This document shows positions 1 through 11,273 of a stretch of 64,000 nucleotides of DNA, piece after piece. Source of the stretch: Diplolepis rosae (taxonomy: Eukaryota; Arthropoda; Insecta; Hymenoptera; Diplolepididae); contig JAPYXD010000250.1 in assembly GCA_030998225.1 (NCBI GenBank), forward strand, positions 1-64,000, read 5' to 3'. Position 1 is the stretch's first letter, and every line of letters starts with the position of its first letter. The position numbers were made by a program, and so were the translations under genes. The notes under the pieces were generated by a model. The model ran no database searches. It worked only from the letters and a program-made list of their open reading frames with translations, and had not been told where the DNA came from.

Positions 1-83
1 GACTGCTAATTTGTAGATCGGCACGTACGTTGCTAATTTGTAGATCGGCACGTACAGTGATAATTTGTTGATCGGCACACGTC
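1..83. repeat. Short tandem repeat, about 28 bp, three units
   Basis: Three units that share TAATTTGTAGATCGGCAC (third unit with one change) begin near 4, 32 and 58. The first unit may continue off the left edge. No function is visible. Confidence 0.8.
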
Positions 84-842
84 TGGCGGCAATGTCGATG
101 ACCATGCTTGCTGACAGTCGCGGAAACTCGTGAACTCGCGGCTAGTTCTCACGCAGGTCATACTATCGGGATCAAAGTCCATTGATGCTCGGTGCGGTAT
201 CTCTTTCTCTCGTCTTTTCAGCTATTTTATTTAATATATATATGTTGACAGGTCGGTGCAATTGTACTAGGTCATAATTGCACTGACTCATCTATTATTT
301 TACAACTTGGTTTATATTCTTATAGTATTTATGAAGTACATGAATTTTTGGTGTTTATATTCTAAAATATTATTCAAGCTAATATGCGGATCCCCAATAA
401 TGTGATTGATATTATTGATTGATTATCCATTATTGGTTATCGCTGATTATTATGTGCTGTTGTTTGATTATTATTACCAATCATTTAATGGCTGTTCTTA
501 ACAATAATGAATATTATTGTTATTTTTATTAAATAATTATTAATTTTTTATTGGCTTGGTTCTCTACATTACCGACGGTAAGGTAGTTTTCCTATTTTAT
601 GCAACTCAACTGCCTTGTCGATCTCAGGTAATTATCCTATCGACAAGTAGTTATCATCGCAGTGATGTGATTTACGTTCGTCAATCGCCTGGTTGTATGT
701 CGGGTTGCCTTGCTGTAGGCGCGATTTTAAATTTCTATTAATTTTTACGGAATGTAACACTTACATTGGATATAAAAAAAAATATTTTTAATTTTTAATT
801 TTTCTTTATTATTATTAATTTTTTACAACTCTAGTTTTATGC
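84..842. other. AT-rich stretch without a gene
   Basis: No supported coding region. Short frames at 556-741 and 880-1101 on the plus strand have no recognisable domain; the second is antisense to the minus-strand frame described at 843-1276. Runs of ATTATT near 400-545 are low-complexity. Confidence 0.5.
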
Positions 843-1276
843 TCAATCACTGTGGACGACTACCTCGGTTTCAGATTTCTTGTCACTCGGAACTATTGTT
901 TCCGCGTCCGAGTCGGTGTCTATGTCTACAAGGTCTATACCTGTTAAGACTTTGTGTCGTCTGCGTGTCAATTCTCTAATTTCCTTTTCTGTGTTGTCGA
1001 GAACACGGTCAAAAGCGTCGAAAAATCGTCTGAATTCGTCAGTTCCCGAATTTTTTGGTCTTGTTGTTCTAGGGGAGGGTTCACAAACTGTATTTAAATA
1101 GGAAGGTCGATCACGTCTCCTTCGGGAGTAATGAACTCGGCTGTATTATGTGTAATAATTTTGTTCTCGAGAAATTGTCTCACAGTTTCTTGGAATAAAG
1201 CTCTGTATTTACGCTCACGAAATCTCCTTCCCGATCGGTGCGTAATTGTTTTCTTTTTGATAATAGGGACAGGCAC
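843..1276 (-). CDS. Coding-like remnant of unknown family
   Basis: I do not recognise this. Two minus-strand frames overlap. The upstream frame (1276 to 1094) opens with GTG rather than ATG and is basic (KKK, RRFRER). The downstream frame (about 1150 to 843) has no clear start, carries basic RRRH then an acidic, serine-rich tail, and ends at a TGA. The two read like one protein with a one-base shift near 1094-1150, or like two overlapping small genes. Composition is less AT-rich than the flanks, which is why I list it. A retrotransposon gag tail is possible but no zinc knuckle is present. Confidence 0.25.
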
Positions 1277-1717
1277 GTGAGATATTTATATGTATGGATA
1301 ACACCTTTATTTTAATACGTCTATTCAGCGTATTTCGTTTCCGAAATATCTCACCGAAATGTACTCATAAAATTAATATGAGCAAAATAGATATTTAAGC
1401 TTGCCTAGGTTAAACTACCCTATTGACTGCTAAAGTAATTCTATTGTCTTTTTTTCTTTTTGTTCCTTTTTATTTTATCAGCAAAATTTAACCCTTGAGA
1501 ATTTCTAATAAGTTAACTTTAACTGTTTTTAATTTCATTATTTCTTATTAAGAATAAAATTTTTGAGAACAATTCGTGAAATTTTGAAATTAATTCTACG
1601 AGTTGATTGATTCAACTTGTTCTGGATAGTCAAAGGTCTTGACTAGTTAGCAAGGTTAATAGCCTGCCGGTCAAAACGTTAAATCAATCCCTTTAGCAAA
1701 ATTCATAGCTTACGTGG
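1277..1717. other. Intergenic, nothing recognised
   Basis: AT-rich, no open frame of note and no repeat shared with the rest of the window that I could see. Confidence 0.4.
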
Positions 1718-3353
1718 TGTCACGTATCCATGACAGTTATATTATATATTATAATCATATGAAACTATTATGCTATTATATCATATAACACGTTTTATTG
1801 TTGCTATAAATATTGTTGCTAGATACATGTAGTTGTTTTTATACATAATTTCACTATTAACTAAAATATCAATAAACAATTAATTTTATTGATAAAATAC
1901 TAATTACAACAAATATTACCTTTTATAATGATTAACAATTATTATTACTATTGTTAATAATAACAATAAACGAAATGAGACAAATGTTATATAACAACAA
2001 TATTACTTCAACCTTTATATTTAAAATTATTATTAATCACTATTATTATTATTATTTAATATTGTTATTAACAATAATTGTCAAAATCCAACAAATATTA
2101 AATAATAACAATGTTACTCCAATTTCTTGATTTGCAATAATTATCAATCACTTTCATTATAATTATTTCATGTTGTTACTAAAATCTGCAACAAATATTA
2201 TAATAATGTTTCTTCAAATTTTATAATAATAATGTTTGTAATAATTAGCATTATTGTTAATATTCTTATTTGATGTTAATCATCAATCAGCAATTAATTA
2301 TAAAATACGTTCTTTTAATAACTATTACTATTATGTTATTCTATAAACAGAAGCAATGTTTAAATATAAAGATTAATAGGATTATAAACAAATCATAATC
2401 ACCATTTATGTACAACAGTTGTATTATAATTACTCTATTACTTACATATGTATACAAACTATGTCATTGACCCTTGCGACTAAGTCTACCTAAAAACCTG
2501 GTGACACGGGTTTACACAGCCCTTGAGAAGATGTGAGTACACCCACACCACGAAAGCATGACCCACACGGACTTGGAAAATCGGTGTGAGTCCCTAAGCT
2601 CACCAACGCAGCACACCAGCAAACTGGCCCATAATGTCAACTCACCACACTGACACCTAAGATTCTAATGGACTTCGAAAAAGCTATTGAAACCATGGAA
2701 CTCAAATTCCCAGACTTTCTACCTACGAGTTGAGACTACAGACGACAATATAAGCCAGGCTGCAAGGCCTAAACGCCAGTCTAAACGAGTCTAAGCGAGT
2801 CTAAGTCTAGTCTAAGGGAGTCTAAGGGAGCGTACGATCAAGCAGCATCGTTAGAACCGGTTTTCGTTGCCGTACCGCAATAAATCTAAGTGGCCATAAT
2901 TTCCACGTGTTCGGGAAAACTAATACAATAACAACAGAGTGGATTTCGATAAAACTGGATTTAGTGTCATTGTAATCGAGGCATCAAAATACGGATACCG
3001 GTTAAAACAAAGGATTGACCTGCCACTGTTGGTCAACAAGGATAATTAGGGGAGGTACCCGATTAGCAGAGGATGAACAGAACTTAAAGGATTATCGCTT
3101 TCAAAAGGCCACCTCATCAAAAACAACCGGTAAGTCAAATAACTTGTTTTTTATTAAAGTTCTCTTTTCTCTTTTCCTTTGAGCCCTTTAGACTCACGGT
3201 GTGCTTTTCTTTAAGGTTGGACGATTCATTTGGCTTGTCCTCTACCCGGTTAATTGTTAATTTTAACAATAAACAGAGGAACATAGGTAGGGTAATTGGC
3301 TCTAGACTTTAGGTAGAAAATATTTATATTAATTTAAAACTTAGGACGTCACA
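1718..3353 (-). repeat. LTR-like unit, copy 1 (1.6 kb)
   Basis: Read on the minus strand it begins TGTGACGTCC and ends ACGTGACA, so the two ends are inverted copies of TGTCACGT, as in LTRs. Purine-rich sequence (ATAAGGGGATTGAA on the minus strand) abuts the beginning and could be a polypurine tract, which would make this the 3' LTR of a minus-strand element. Internal landmarks are a cluster of GAGTCTAAG-type short repeats (about 2773-2832) and a long ATT/AAT field (1860-2460). Most of it recurs inverted at 18105-19230 with high identity and, more diverged, at 37832-40080. No matching 5-bp target duplication: flanks are CGTGG and ATTCA. Confidence 0.6.
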
Positions 3354-4911
3354 ATTCAATCCCCTTATCAAACCTCAATAAAATAAATCTATTCTAAACA
3401 ATTTGTAGAAATGATACCAACTTCAGCTGAACCTATTGTTAATCATCTTGGACCAGTAGACGGTGTGTCCACAAGAATATCATATAGCATACGCGCACTT
3501 ATATTATTATATGAATATCCAGATAAAAGGGAAACAATCGTGACTTAATTCTTTATTTTTTTATCTACTTCTGAAAAGTTGAAAGTCTCAGTTAAGCGGC
3601 ACGATTTCTAGCCTGTAAAACTGGATTAATTCCCAATTGTATATGACAGTTTTTTTGGATTTGAAATTAATTATTACAAAAATTATGAATGATACAGACT
3701 AACCCTTATTTGATACTTCATCCTACCTGTGGAAAAGGATGACGACTGGGCCTTAGATTCCTTTCAGGATAGTGACTCTAAGAAAAGTCACTCAATTTTT
3801 TTTTTTGCCGCAACACACATGCACGTTATCTCTATCACCTTTTTACACCCTAGTTTTGGGAAAAGAATAAGGTGGATGGTTTTCAACCAGAGAACAAACA
3901 GTACGTTTAAATTGTTTGTTCTCTCCACTCTTTTTTTCTTCGCAACCCTAGTGCTGGTTTTAAAAAAAAAGGAAAATCTCCCCGTGGTTTTAAGATTCGA
4001 CGGAATGAAGTTCTCTTTTTTGTGTTCGACCCCAAGCTGCCAACGCACTATTAGTTTACTCTACTAAGCGACAACCGGCGTGCCCTAACGCTAGGGCGCG
4101 AATCGTAGTGGTGAGAAAAAATATTTTTTCCAAAAAATATCATGTTTTCCCTGCGTGGCAACCAGGCGACAGGCTTCCGTCGGAGAGAAGATTGAATATT
4201 ATTCACGTCCGCCCACTGTGTAGTCACGAGACTTCGTTCGATTTACTGACACCTGTTCCAAACCGCGGACGGGCAAAAGCAAAGGCCGGGCTTTACTCCT
4301 TTAAACTTGTTGATCGAGTCAAGAAGCTTGTAAGACTGTGTTTTTTGATTTTATACACTTGTATCGATGTCACTTGGAGAAGGAAATTTTGATGACTTAG
4401 GATTTTATGTGGAACATGCTGGCCAGGAATTTGGAAATAGTGGATGTCTAAATACTTGGTAGCCTTAATTACTTTCATGTCTATTTCCAAACTGAGAAAT
4501 TTTTCCTCTTTCTGGTACGTAATCGTTTTCTTTTATTTTCGATCCGTAGAATTACTGAATAAGAGGTCGATGTTAATTTAACCCTTTAGGTTTGTTAGTT
4601 TTGATTCTGAACCCTCCTTCTTCTTTTTACGTATTTCTTATATTAAGAAGATAGTGGTTCAGATCTCCTAACATTTTACTCACTGGCTATGACAAGTCAT
4701 GGCTATCCAAGTTTCAAATAATCCATTTCCATTATCTGTGTATTGTACTCCTGTTGGGTATGGATAGGTAATGTAGGAAATTTTCCGTAGGCATGACATC
4801 GATACCAGTATTAGAGGAATTTTAATGTTTGTTATATAAAATATGGAAACACGTATATGGTCCACGAGTACACGTGTGCGGATGAGTGCAAGCTTTTTAT
4901 GAAATCGGCGA
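3354..4911. other. Unassigned sequence between repeat units
   Basis: No domain-bearing frame. Several overlapping frames at 3729-4490 are low-complexity T-rich or have no recognisable motif. The only structured site seen is the hairpin at 3889-3924. Confidence 0.4.
3889..3924. other. Perfect 12-bp hairpin
   Basis: AGAGAACAAACA (3889-3900) is followed by a 12-nt spacer and its exact inverse TGTTTGTTCTCT (3913-3924). It lies within related direct words (ACCCTAGT at 3847 and 3944). It may be the core of a small unrecognised element. Confidence 0.6.
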
Positions 4912-5073
4912 CAGTGATCCCAGAACGTGGGAGCTGGCGGCCCCCACCATAGATGCCTCGAGCTCATTGTGTCTTCCTCATTCATCCAACCTATGGCAGT
5001 CGAGCGAGGAAGAAGCCATGAGCTGGCGGGATCTATGGTGGGGGCCGCCAGCTCCCACGTTCTGGGATCACTG
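4912..5073. mobile_element. hAT-type MITE, copy 1 (162 bp)
   Basis: Terminal inverted repeats begin CAGTGATCCCAGAACGTGGG and extend through GCGGCCCCCACCAT on both sides. Flanks are ATCGGCGA (4904-4911) and ATCGGCGG (5074-5081), an 8-bp target duplication with one change, the hallmark length for hAT elements. No coding capacity. An almost identical copy lies at 46421-46582. The outer ends share CAGTG, CCAGAACGTGGGA and CGGCCCCCACCA with the 8.46-kb hAT at 24838-33301, so that transposase family is the likely mobiliser. Confidence 0.92.
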
Positions 5074-5335
5074 ATCGGCGGCAGTTGTTACGTGCGCGTA
5101 TATTTTTGTTCATTCATCTCACTCCTCATCCTTCTCCCTGTTACATTACATTCTGTTTCTAATTAAATTTGGGCATCGTGATGTGAGGTACATTTCTTAA
5201 TTTTCCCGTATTTTATAGATTTATAATTAGGTGACAGGTAATTAAATACACGTCGTGTGTGCGTATTTAGTTATCTGATATCGGTTTGGAATTAATCCGA
5301 AATTTTATTTACCTATTTGTTTGGAGACATGATAT

Positions 5336-5412
5336 ACACATATATATATATATATATTTTCTATATATATATATAGGAAATATATATATATAATAATAAT
5401 AATAAAAGGAAG
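5336..5412. repeat. TA/AAT microsatellite
   Basis: Runs of (TA)n broken by TTTTC and GGAAA, passing into (AAT)n. The rest of 5082-5590 holds no recognised feature. Confidence 0.85.
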
Positions 5413-5589
5413 AAAGGAATTTCTTAAAGTTTTGATATCATTCCCCTTCGGTCCTGTGAAGTGACCTCCTTTTCATAACATTTTGTGCTGAGCCTATAAC
5501 ATACTCAGGTTAAGAGCATCAAGAATAAAAATTCGTCGCGTTCACCTGTAGTAGCTAATTTCGATGGAAATAGTTTAATGACCCCTGTT

Positions 5590-6321
5590 AATTGTCCTCA
5601 TTGAGAAAGAAGTTATTTTATTTTTATTTTTGGTCTCTCGTAACACAGTGTCAAGTGAAAAGACTTCTTGATATTTCCTTATTACCTTTTTAACAAATTC
5701 CATTTGTTCTGGTTCCAAATGTTGCAATTTTGATGATTTTAAAATTTCTTGTTATCGTTGCCATGATTCGTCCCTTTTTGGAAAGTTCAGGTCTCGGGAA
5801 CAAATGGTATAAATTTCTTCGTATTCAATTCTTTTAGGTATTTCTCCTGGTTTTGTAGAGTATTTTTGTATGGGTTCTTTTATAATTCCGTCCTTAATTT
5901 TATATATTCCATCTGGTATTATTTTTTGATCGATGATTAATATATCTTGGTCGTCTCCTGCCGCCGGGATTCTAAATATGTTTGATGTTTTTGCTGGTAT
6001 GAAATCTCCATCCACTTGTAACGGTAATTTCTTTTTATCCAGAACTAAGAAGTTTGGTGTAGTTGCATATCGGTCGTATTTCGAGAAAAATTTCAGTCCA
6101 ATAATCCCATCTTCTGGTACAGGAAAATCGTTGGGGATAATGTGAAATACGTGTTCTTTATTGAAAAAGTTCAATTTCACAGATTCAGTTGACATGAGCT
6201 CGTCTCGTCCCATAACAAATTTTTTAATGTGTTTTTGTCGGATGTCTTGTTTGTCTAGGATTTTTTCTTTTATCAGTTTGATTGCTGCCCCAGAGTCTGC
6301 TAGCAGTTGGTAGCTTCCTGT
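5590..6321 (-). pseudogene. Ty3/gypsy protease-region remnant
   Basis: Minus-strand reading gives an aspartic-protease active site D-S-G-A (6297-6286) followed by a typical gypsy protease body, open from 6321 to the stop at 5752 (about 190 codons). After that TAA the same frame continues into sequence ending KYQEVFSLDT, the usual run-up to gypsy reverse transcriptase, and fades near 5590. RT, RNase H and integrase are absent. The N-terminal side is cut at about 6322 by a DNA element. Protein similarity to the plus-strand gypsy protease at 23338 is clear in layout (VPEDGIIGLKFF versus VPIDEDGVLGSEFF) but not close, so this is another family member. Confidence 0.75.
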
Positions 6322-6725
6322 TCTTCTTCTTCGTACAGCGTTAGCACCGTACTGACAAAGCCTTGTACATTTGAACTGCGCATGCGTCTATTACAATACG
6401 CTACTACTACACAAGATCGAGAAAATCAAAATGGCCGGAAGTATTCGCGAAATGTCAAGTGAGATGGATGATAATCACGGTAATTTCGACCTTTTCAGAT
6501 TGGATTCGAGTGTACGCATAAAAACTCGTATATGCGCCGAAGTCACATAAAATAGAATATGTGCCAATGCACACAATTCGGGTAATTACGAGACTCGCTT
6601 TAAATGCTCGCAGGACTGATCGCACCTCGGCTTCGATCTTCTGCGAGCATTGCCGCTCGTCGCGTAATAACCCTCATTATGCGTCTAGGCACATAATATA
6701 CTATTATTTTATTTTTAAATTATCA
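6322..6725. mobile_element. Non-autonomous DNA element X, copy 1 (left-truncated)
   Basis: From TTCTTCTTCTTCGTACAGCG to GGCACATAATATACTATTATT it matches the inner and right part of the copy at about 36825-37395. It sits exactly where the gypsy protease frame is broken. It carries TGCGCATGCG (6377-6386) and AAAATGGCCG (6428-6437), which resemble NRF-1 and YY1 type promoter motifs. No coding capacity. Superfamily unknown. Confidence 0.65.
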
Positions 6726-7220
6726 AACCGTTTATTCCCGCTTATACAGGGTGTCTAAAAAGTCCCGGGACGGTTGGATATTTCTTCAGGTAAAATATTT
6801 GTCAAAAAAGTGAAGGTCATTCTTGAAGTAAATTTCAACGAGGAATTCAATGGTGGCCTTCATTTTGACATTGAAGATGACCTTCGTGGCTTTTTGAAGG
6901 TCAAACTTTGTTTTTTTAAATGGAATCCCCTTTTTTACGTCTGCAATCGATAGAGCGGAAAATTCTACGTTCAGATACGTACCCAAGTCATAGGTCAATT
7001 GTAACGTTCAAGGTCAATTAGAGATTATTTGAAATAAACAACGTTTTCCAAGAGGTTAGTGCAATTCCTAAAGTAAATTTCAACGAGAAATTCATTGGTG
7101 AGCTCTGTATTGATCTTGGTGATGATCTTCAAGGTTTTTTCAAGGTTTTTTCCAAGCAGTTTACGTTTACGTTTAGCATTACCCAGGAACAACGACGTGG
7201 ATGTAGTAAATTCTGTTCCC

Positions 7221-7260
7221 TTTGGGGTGCTTGATTAGCGTGAGTCCCCTTGCCTCTCAC
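7221..7260 (-). other. Shared 40-nt structured motif, copy A
   Basis: Four bases beyond the mariner transposase stop. On the transcript strand it reads GTGAG, an 11-nt loop containing GGGG, CTCAC, then a tail containing CACCCC. In this copy the stem extends to GCGTGAG/CTCACGC. It matches 27593-27632 inside the hAT transposon at 38 of 40 positions although the two elements are otherwise unrelated. Confidence 0.75.
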
Positions 7261-7263
7261 GCT

Positions 7264-8313
7264 TCAGTGAAGACGTTCGAACTGAAAACCTTGAGCTTCT
7301 TGACAAAAAGCTATGCGATTGTAAAAATGAGTTACAGCATTACGAATCATCTCCCTATCAATCAAAGTAGCCTCTTGCAGAATCCGACTCTGCAATTCGT
7401 CTAAGCTTTGGGGTTGCGTTGAATATACTTTGCTCTTTACATAACCCCAAAGGAAATAGTTGAGAGGCGGCAGATCAGGAGATCTAGCAACATATGCTCG
7501 AACCTCCCTACCGTAATGAGCCGCTGCTCGGTCCTGCTGGGAGCAAATATTTTGAAAATTATCGCCTGTAATCACCCTTATTCTTGGTACAATATGGTTT
7601 CTGAAAAGCTCTTCATATGCACGGGCATTGAGATTACCATCGATGAAGAAAGGGCCTATCAATGTATCATTCAAGATACTTGTCCAAACATTAATCTTTT
7701 GTGGATATTGTGTTTGACTCTCCAACATCCAATCAGGATTTGGGTCGGACCAATATCTACAATTTTGCCTGTTAACTTCACCTTTTAAAGTGAAAGTAGC
7801 TTCATCTGAAAATACTGTATTGTACAAGAAAAGAGTATCTCTATCAATTCTGTCCATCATAATTTTACAAAATTCAACCCGACGATCAGGATCGTCTTCA
7901 TTGAGCTCTTGTACCAGATGAACTTTAAATTTTATTTAAATTTTTAATTTTGAATTAATGCTTTTTAAAATATTTCGCTCTGTCTCAGGGGCAACGTCAC
8001 GCTCATCACTAGCTCGACGTAAAATAAGGTGTGGGCTTTCAACAAATGCTTGGGCTATATCCATCTGCATCTCTTCAGATCCTGCAGATTTTTGCCGACC
8101 AGTTCTCTGAAGGTCCTTGATAGATCCATGATTCATAAAGCGCCTTACAGTTATTTCAATTGTTGATTTTGAGACAGGATTTAACCCTTCTCCATTACGA
8201 TAAGTGCGATTAAAAAGCAAACGAACTTGATCATAAGATCGAACTCGATCTCCCCAACCACGCATCATTAATACAGATACCCTCTCTCGTTCCAAAAGTT
8301 TAGCTTGCGCCAT
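7264..8313 (-). pseudogene. Broken mariner/IS630-type transposase
   Basis: Frame 8313-7936 gives the N-terminal helix-turn-helix region starting MAQAKLLERERV with RTGRQKS. The coding sense then meets a stop near 7930 and resumes (VHLVQELNEDDPDRRVEFCK) into frame 7860-7264. Catalytic landmarks are VFSDEATF (first Asp), QQDRAAAHY (second Asp) and SPDLPPLNYFLWG (third acidic position). Only about 19 residues separate the second and third, against roughly 34 or more in the family, so part of the catalytic core has been deleted. The copy is therefore inactive. The start at 8313 is supported by its position just inside the inverted repeat. Confidence 0.88.
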
Positions 8314-8950
8314 AATAATCTTTCAGCGAAAGATAGTAAGTATGTACTCGTAATACGTAAATTTAGTTTCGATTCGTAATATTCGTATGGAGATAGAAAA
8401 ACGGTATAGGACTTATGGTATCAGTTTAGGTATTGACTTAGGTATCGAAAAACGGTATAGGAATTTTCGATATAACTCTTTGGGGAGGAAAAGAACTCTC
8501 ACCAGAACTCCTGGAACTTTTAATGAAAAATTTCCTATACATATAATTTTACAATATTCAAAACGCTGTAACCAAGATCAATACAGAGCTCACCAATGGA
8601 TTTCTCGTTGAAATTTACTTCAGGATTTACACTGACCTTTTGGAAAACTTTGTTTATTTCAAATAACCTTTAATTGGCCTTGGACATTACAATTGACCTA
8701 TGACTTGGGTACGTATCTGAACGTAGAATTTTCCGCTCTATCGATTGCAGATGTAAAAAAGGCGATTTCTATTTTTTTTTAAACAAACTTGACCTTTAAA
8801 AAACCATTAAGGTCAACTTCAAGGTCAAAATGAAGGTCACCATTGGATTCCTCGTTGAAATTTACTCTAGGAATGACCTTTACTTTTTTGAAAACTATTT
8901 TACCTGAGGAAATATCCAACCGTCCCGGGACTTTTTATTCACCCTGTGTA

Positions 8951-9277
8951 TTGACATCGTCATGTAAAAGATATCAAGTATTCTAAAACTTTTTTTTTTG
9001 AGGATTTTTATTTTTCAGGAATATTTTTGGATTTTGCTTCATATATTAAAGAAATTTCGAGGTGTAATTTGCCAGGCAAACTTGGATATAATTCATTTTA
9101 TTTACGAATAATAAAACTTTTTATTTACACTCATATATTGAAATTGTCATCTAAAATATGTTAAGTATTCTAAACGATTTTTCAAAGTATTTATTCCAAA
9201 GGAATATTTTTGAAATTTACTTTATACCAAAGAAAGTTATTGTACGATTTCGTGTGGTAATCTTGATATACTTGATG
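8951..9277. other. AT-rich spacer between two mariners
   Basis: No frame or repeat recognised. Confidence 0.4.
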
Positions 9278-9974
9278 TACGAGGTATGTCCGAAAAGTAT
9301 CCGACCTGCGTTCATATCTCCGCATTGGTGCTATTCTTCGTCATCCGGACCGTGGCATCCTTCGAAGTAGTCCCCAATTGATTGAACCACACGCTCCAAT
9401 CGGTTATATCGTGGTGAAGAAGTCAGTCACCGCTTTACCAGAAACGCGGTCGTTTTCTTCTCATGGCAACACGCAATCTTTTCAGAACATGAACATAATA
9501 TTCTTTGTTGATCATCTGACCTCTTGAAGCAAATTCGTAGTGCAAAACACCCTCACAATCGAAAAAAATAATCAGCATTGACTTGACATGGTTCCGACTT
9601 TGACGTGTTTTTTAACCGCCTGTATCACTCCTTTATCTGTATTATGCCCACACTTTCGTCCACAAAGGCCTTCTGTATCATTTCAATCGTCTCCGTACAA
9701 CTCTTGCCGAGATTGGAGCAAAACTTGATGCAAATTCGTTGATCTGTTCTTTCTGTCATTTTCAACTGTAAACAAATGCAACAAACGGAAAAAGCACGTT
9801 GGACATAAGGCGTCCGGTCGGTAACTATGGCATTTAGGGAGTTCGTGTGGGACTACTGATTACGCTCATATCCTGCAGAGGCCAATCGAGCAATACAATA
9901 TAATTAATATATACATTATGCATATATATTATGCAATATAATCGCAGGTTGGATAATTCCGGGACACACCTCGT
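9278..9974. mobile_element. Second mariner family, internally deleted (about 0.7 kb)
   Basis: Ends ACGAGGTATGTCCGAAAAGT and (inverted) ACGAGGTGTGTCCCGGAATT define TIRs of about 30 bp with matching ATCCRACCTGCG inner parts; TA is present at the left. It encloses a deleted transposase on the minus strand. Confidence 0.85.
9420..9757 (-). pseudogene. mariner transposase remnant
   Basis: Minus strand begins MTERTDQRICIKFCSNLGKS (N-terminal helix-turn-helix domain of mariner transposases) near 9757, runs to about 9640, then jumps by deletion and frame change into the catalytic middle: a reading with FFDCEGVLHYEF and GQMINKEYYVHVLKRL (about 9575-9450), typical of SETMAR-like mariners. The C-terminal third, with the last catalytic Asp, is missing. 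Confidence 0.82.
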
Positions 9975-10150
9975 TTTTGTCAAATATTCAAACATTTAAA
10001 ATTTTTTTGAATTTAAAATGTTTTAATGTAACACAAAATGATTAAAAAACATTTTAAATATTAATACATTCATAGTTTTGTACTTAAATTTTCGTGTACG
10101 AATAGCACGTATTTTAAGAATAATTTTTAAAATATTTTACTCTATAGTAA

Positions 10151-10330
10151 TGTCACGTCCAGCGACTCTATCGACTCAAGCAACAAATAGATCTAGATAC
10201 CAATCAAGATAGTGCTACGTCACTCGTTTTAAGTTAGGATCCAGGTGATCCTCGCTTAGAGATGAGGATAAGTCAGTAAAGAACGCGATTATTAGTAAAG
10301 TAATCCAAATTGAATTTATTTAAAATTGAA
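10151..10330 (-). repeat. LTR end fragment
   Basis: Read on the minus strand it ends GGACGTGACA and carries TCCTCATC...GAGGATC...AAAACGAG, matching the order of landmarks in the last 100 bp of the gypsy LTR at 19231-20181. Probably a diverged solo-LTR fragment. It abuts the GA microsatellite. Confidence 0.5.
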
Positions 10331-10370
10331 ACTGCTACAAACATTAAAATTTTACAAACTAACAAGAAAG

Positions 10371-10374
10371 AGAG

Positions 10375-10463
<89 letters not shown>
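10371..10463. repeat. (GA)n microsatellite
   Basis: About 43 almost uninterrupted GA units. The arginine/glutamate frame across it is an artefact. Confidence 0.98.
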
Positions 10464-10466
<3 letters not shown>

Positions 10467-11273
10467 AGCTTTACTCTTGGCGGCGTGTCCTTATATTATA
10501 TTTTTTGGTGACATTAAATTTTCATCTTGATAAACGTTGCTGTTATTAACTTTTGTTTTGAAGTTTGTATCAGTTGTTAAATTTTACTATTGACGTATAT
10601 ATATATTTTTGAATATAATCATGACATTTTTTTATCGTAATATACAGTTTTTTAATGATGTGAACTTAATATTAGAATACGGTTACATATGTTTCCTTCT
10701 GTTATTATCTATATATATGAATGTACATAAGTGAGGACTTTTTTAATTTAGTAACATATATATATGGGTCATTTCATGGGAGATTTACAGTCAACATTTT
10801 TTTTTCAACGAAACATTTTTTTTTGCATTTTTACTTCGAAAATAATCGACATGTATTTTTTTCCAATGTCATACTTGAAAATTTCGAGATATAATTTTTT
10901 TAAGTTTGGCACTCGGGAAAATTTTTTTTTTTCAACAGCTCTTTGTAAAAGCAGTTTTGAATATAAAATGTAACCCTTGCACTTGAAATGCAGGAAAGAG
11001 TACAAGCTTGCGTCATTTTTTCCACAGAAAGATTTTCAAATTCTTTAAATATTGAATTTATTTGCATTATTTGCGATATAAGAGTTTGAAATTGTCTACG
11101 AGGACACCTGTCGACAACGTATCCTATCTGATACGCGACTAGTGATCCTCCGATAATGTAGGCAGTGACAAAAATTTCAAACTCAACTAATTAATTTGAA
11201 ATCATTTACAGCCGCAAGGCTGAGCCACTAGGCGATATAAGGAGATCTTCCTGTGGAGAAGGAGATGTCGGAC

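Larger units (their letters stand above)
6747..8946. mobile_element. mariner-like transposon with about 380-bp inverted ends
   Basis: Ends are CAGGGTGTCTAAAAAGTCCC on the left and its inverse (GGGACTTTTTATTCACCCTG) on the right, preceded by TA (6745-6746). The inverted repeat runs far beyond a normal mariner TIR: 6747 to about 7127 pairs with about 8570 to 8946, both containing AATCGATAGAGCGGAAAATT-type and GACCTATGACTTGGGTACGT-type sequence in opposite orientations. The interior carries a broken transposase on the minus strand. Confidence 0.9.

Noticed and set aside
10326..10511. Arg/Glu-rich open frame
   Set aside because: Pure translation of the (GA)n microsatellite.
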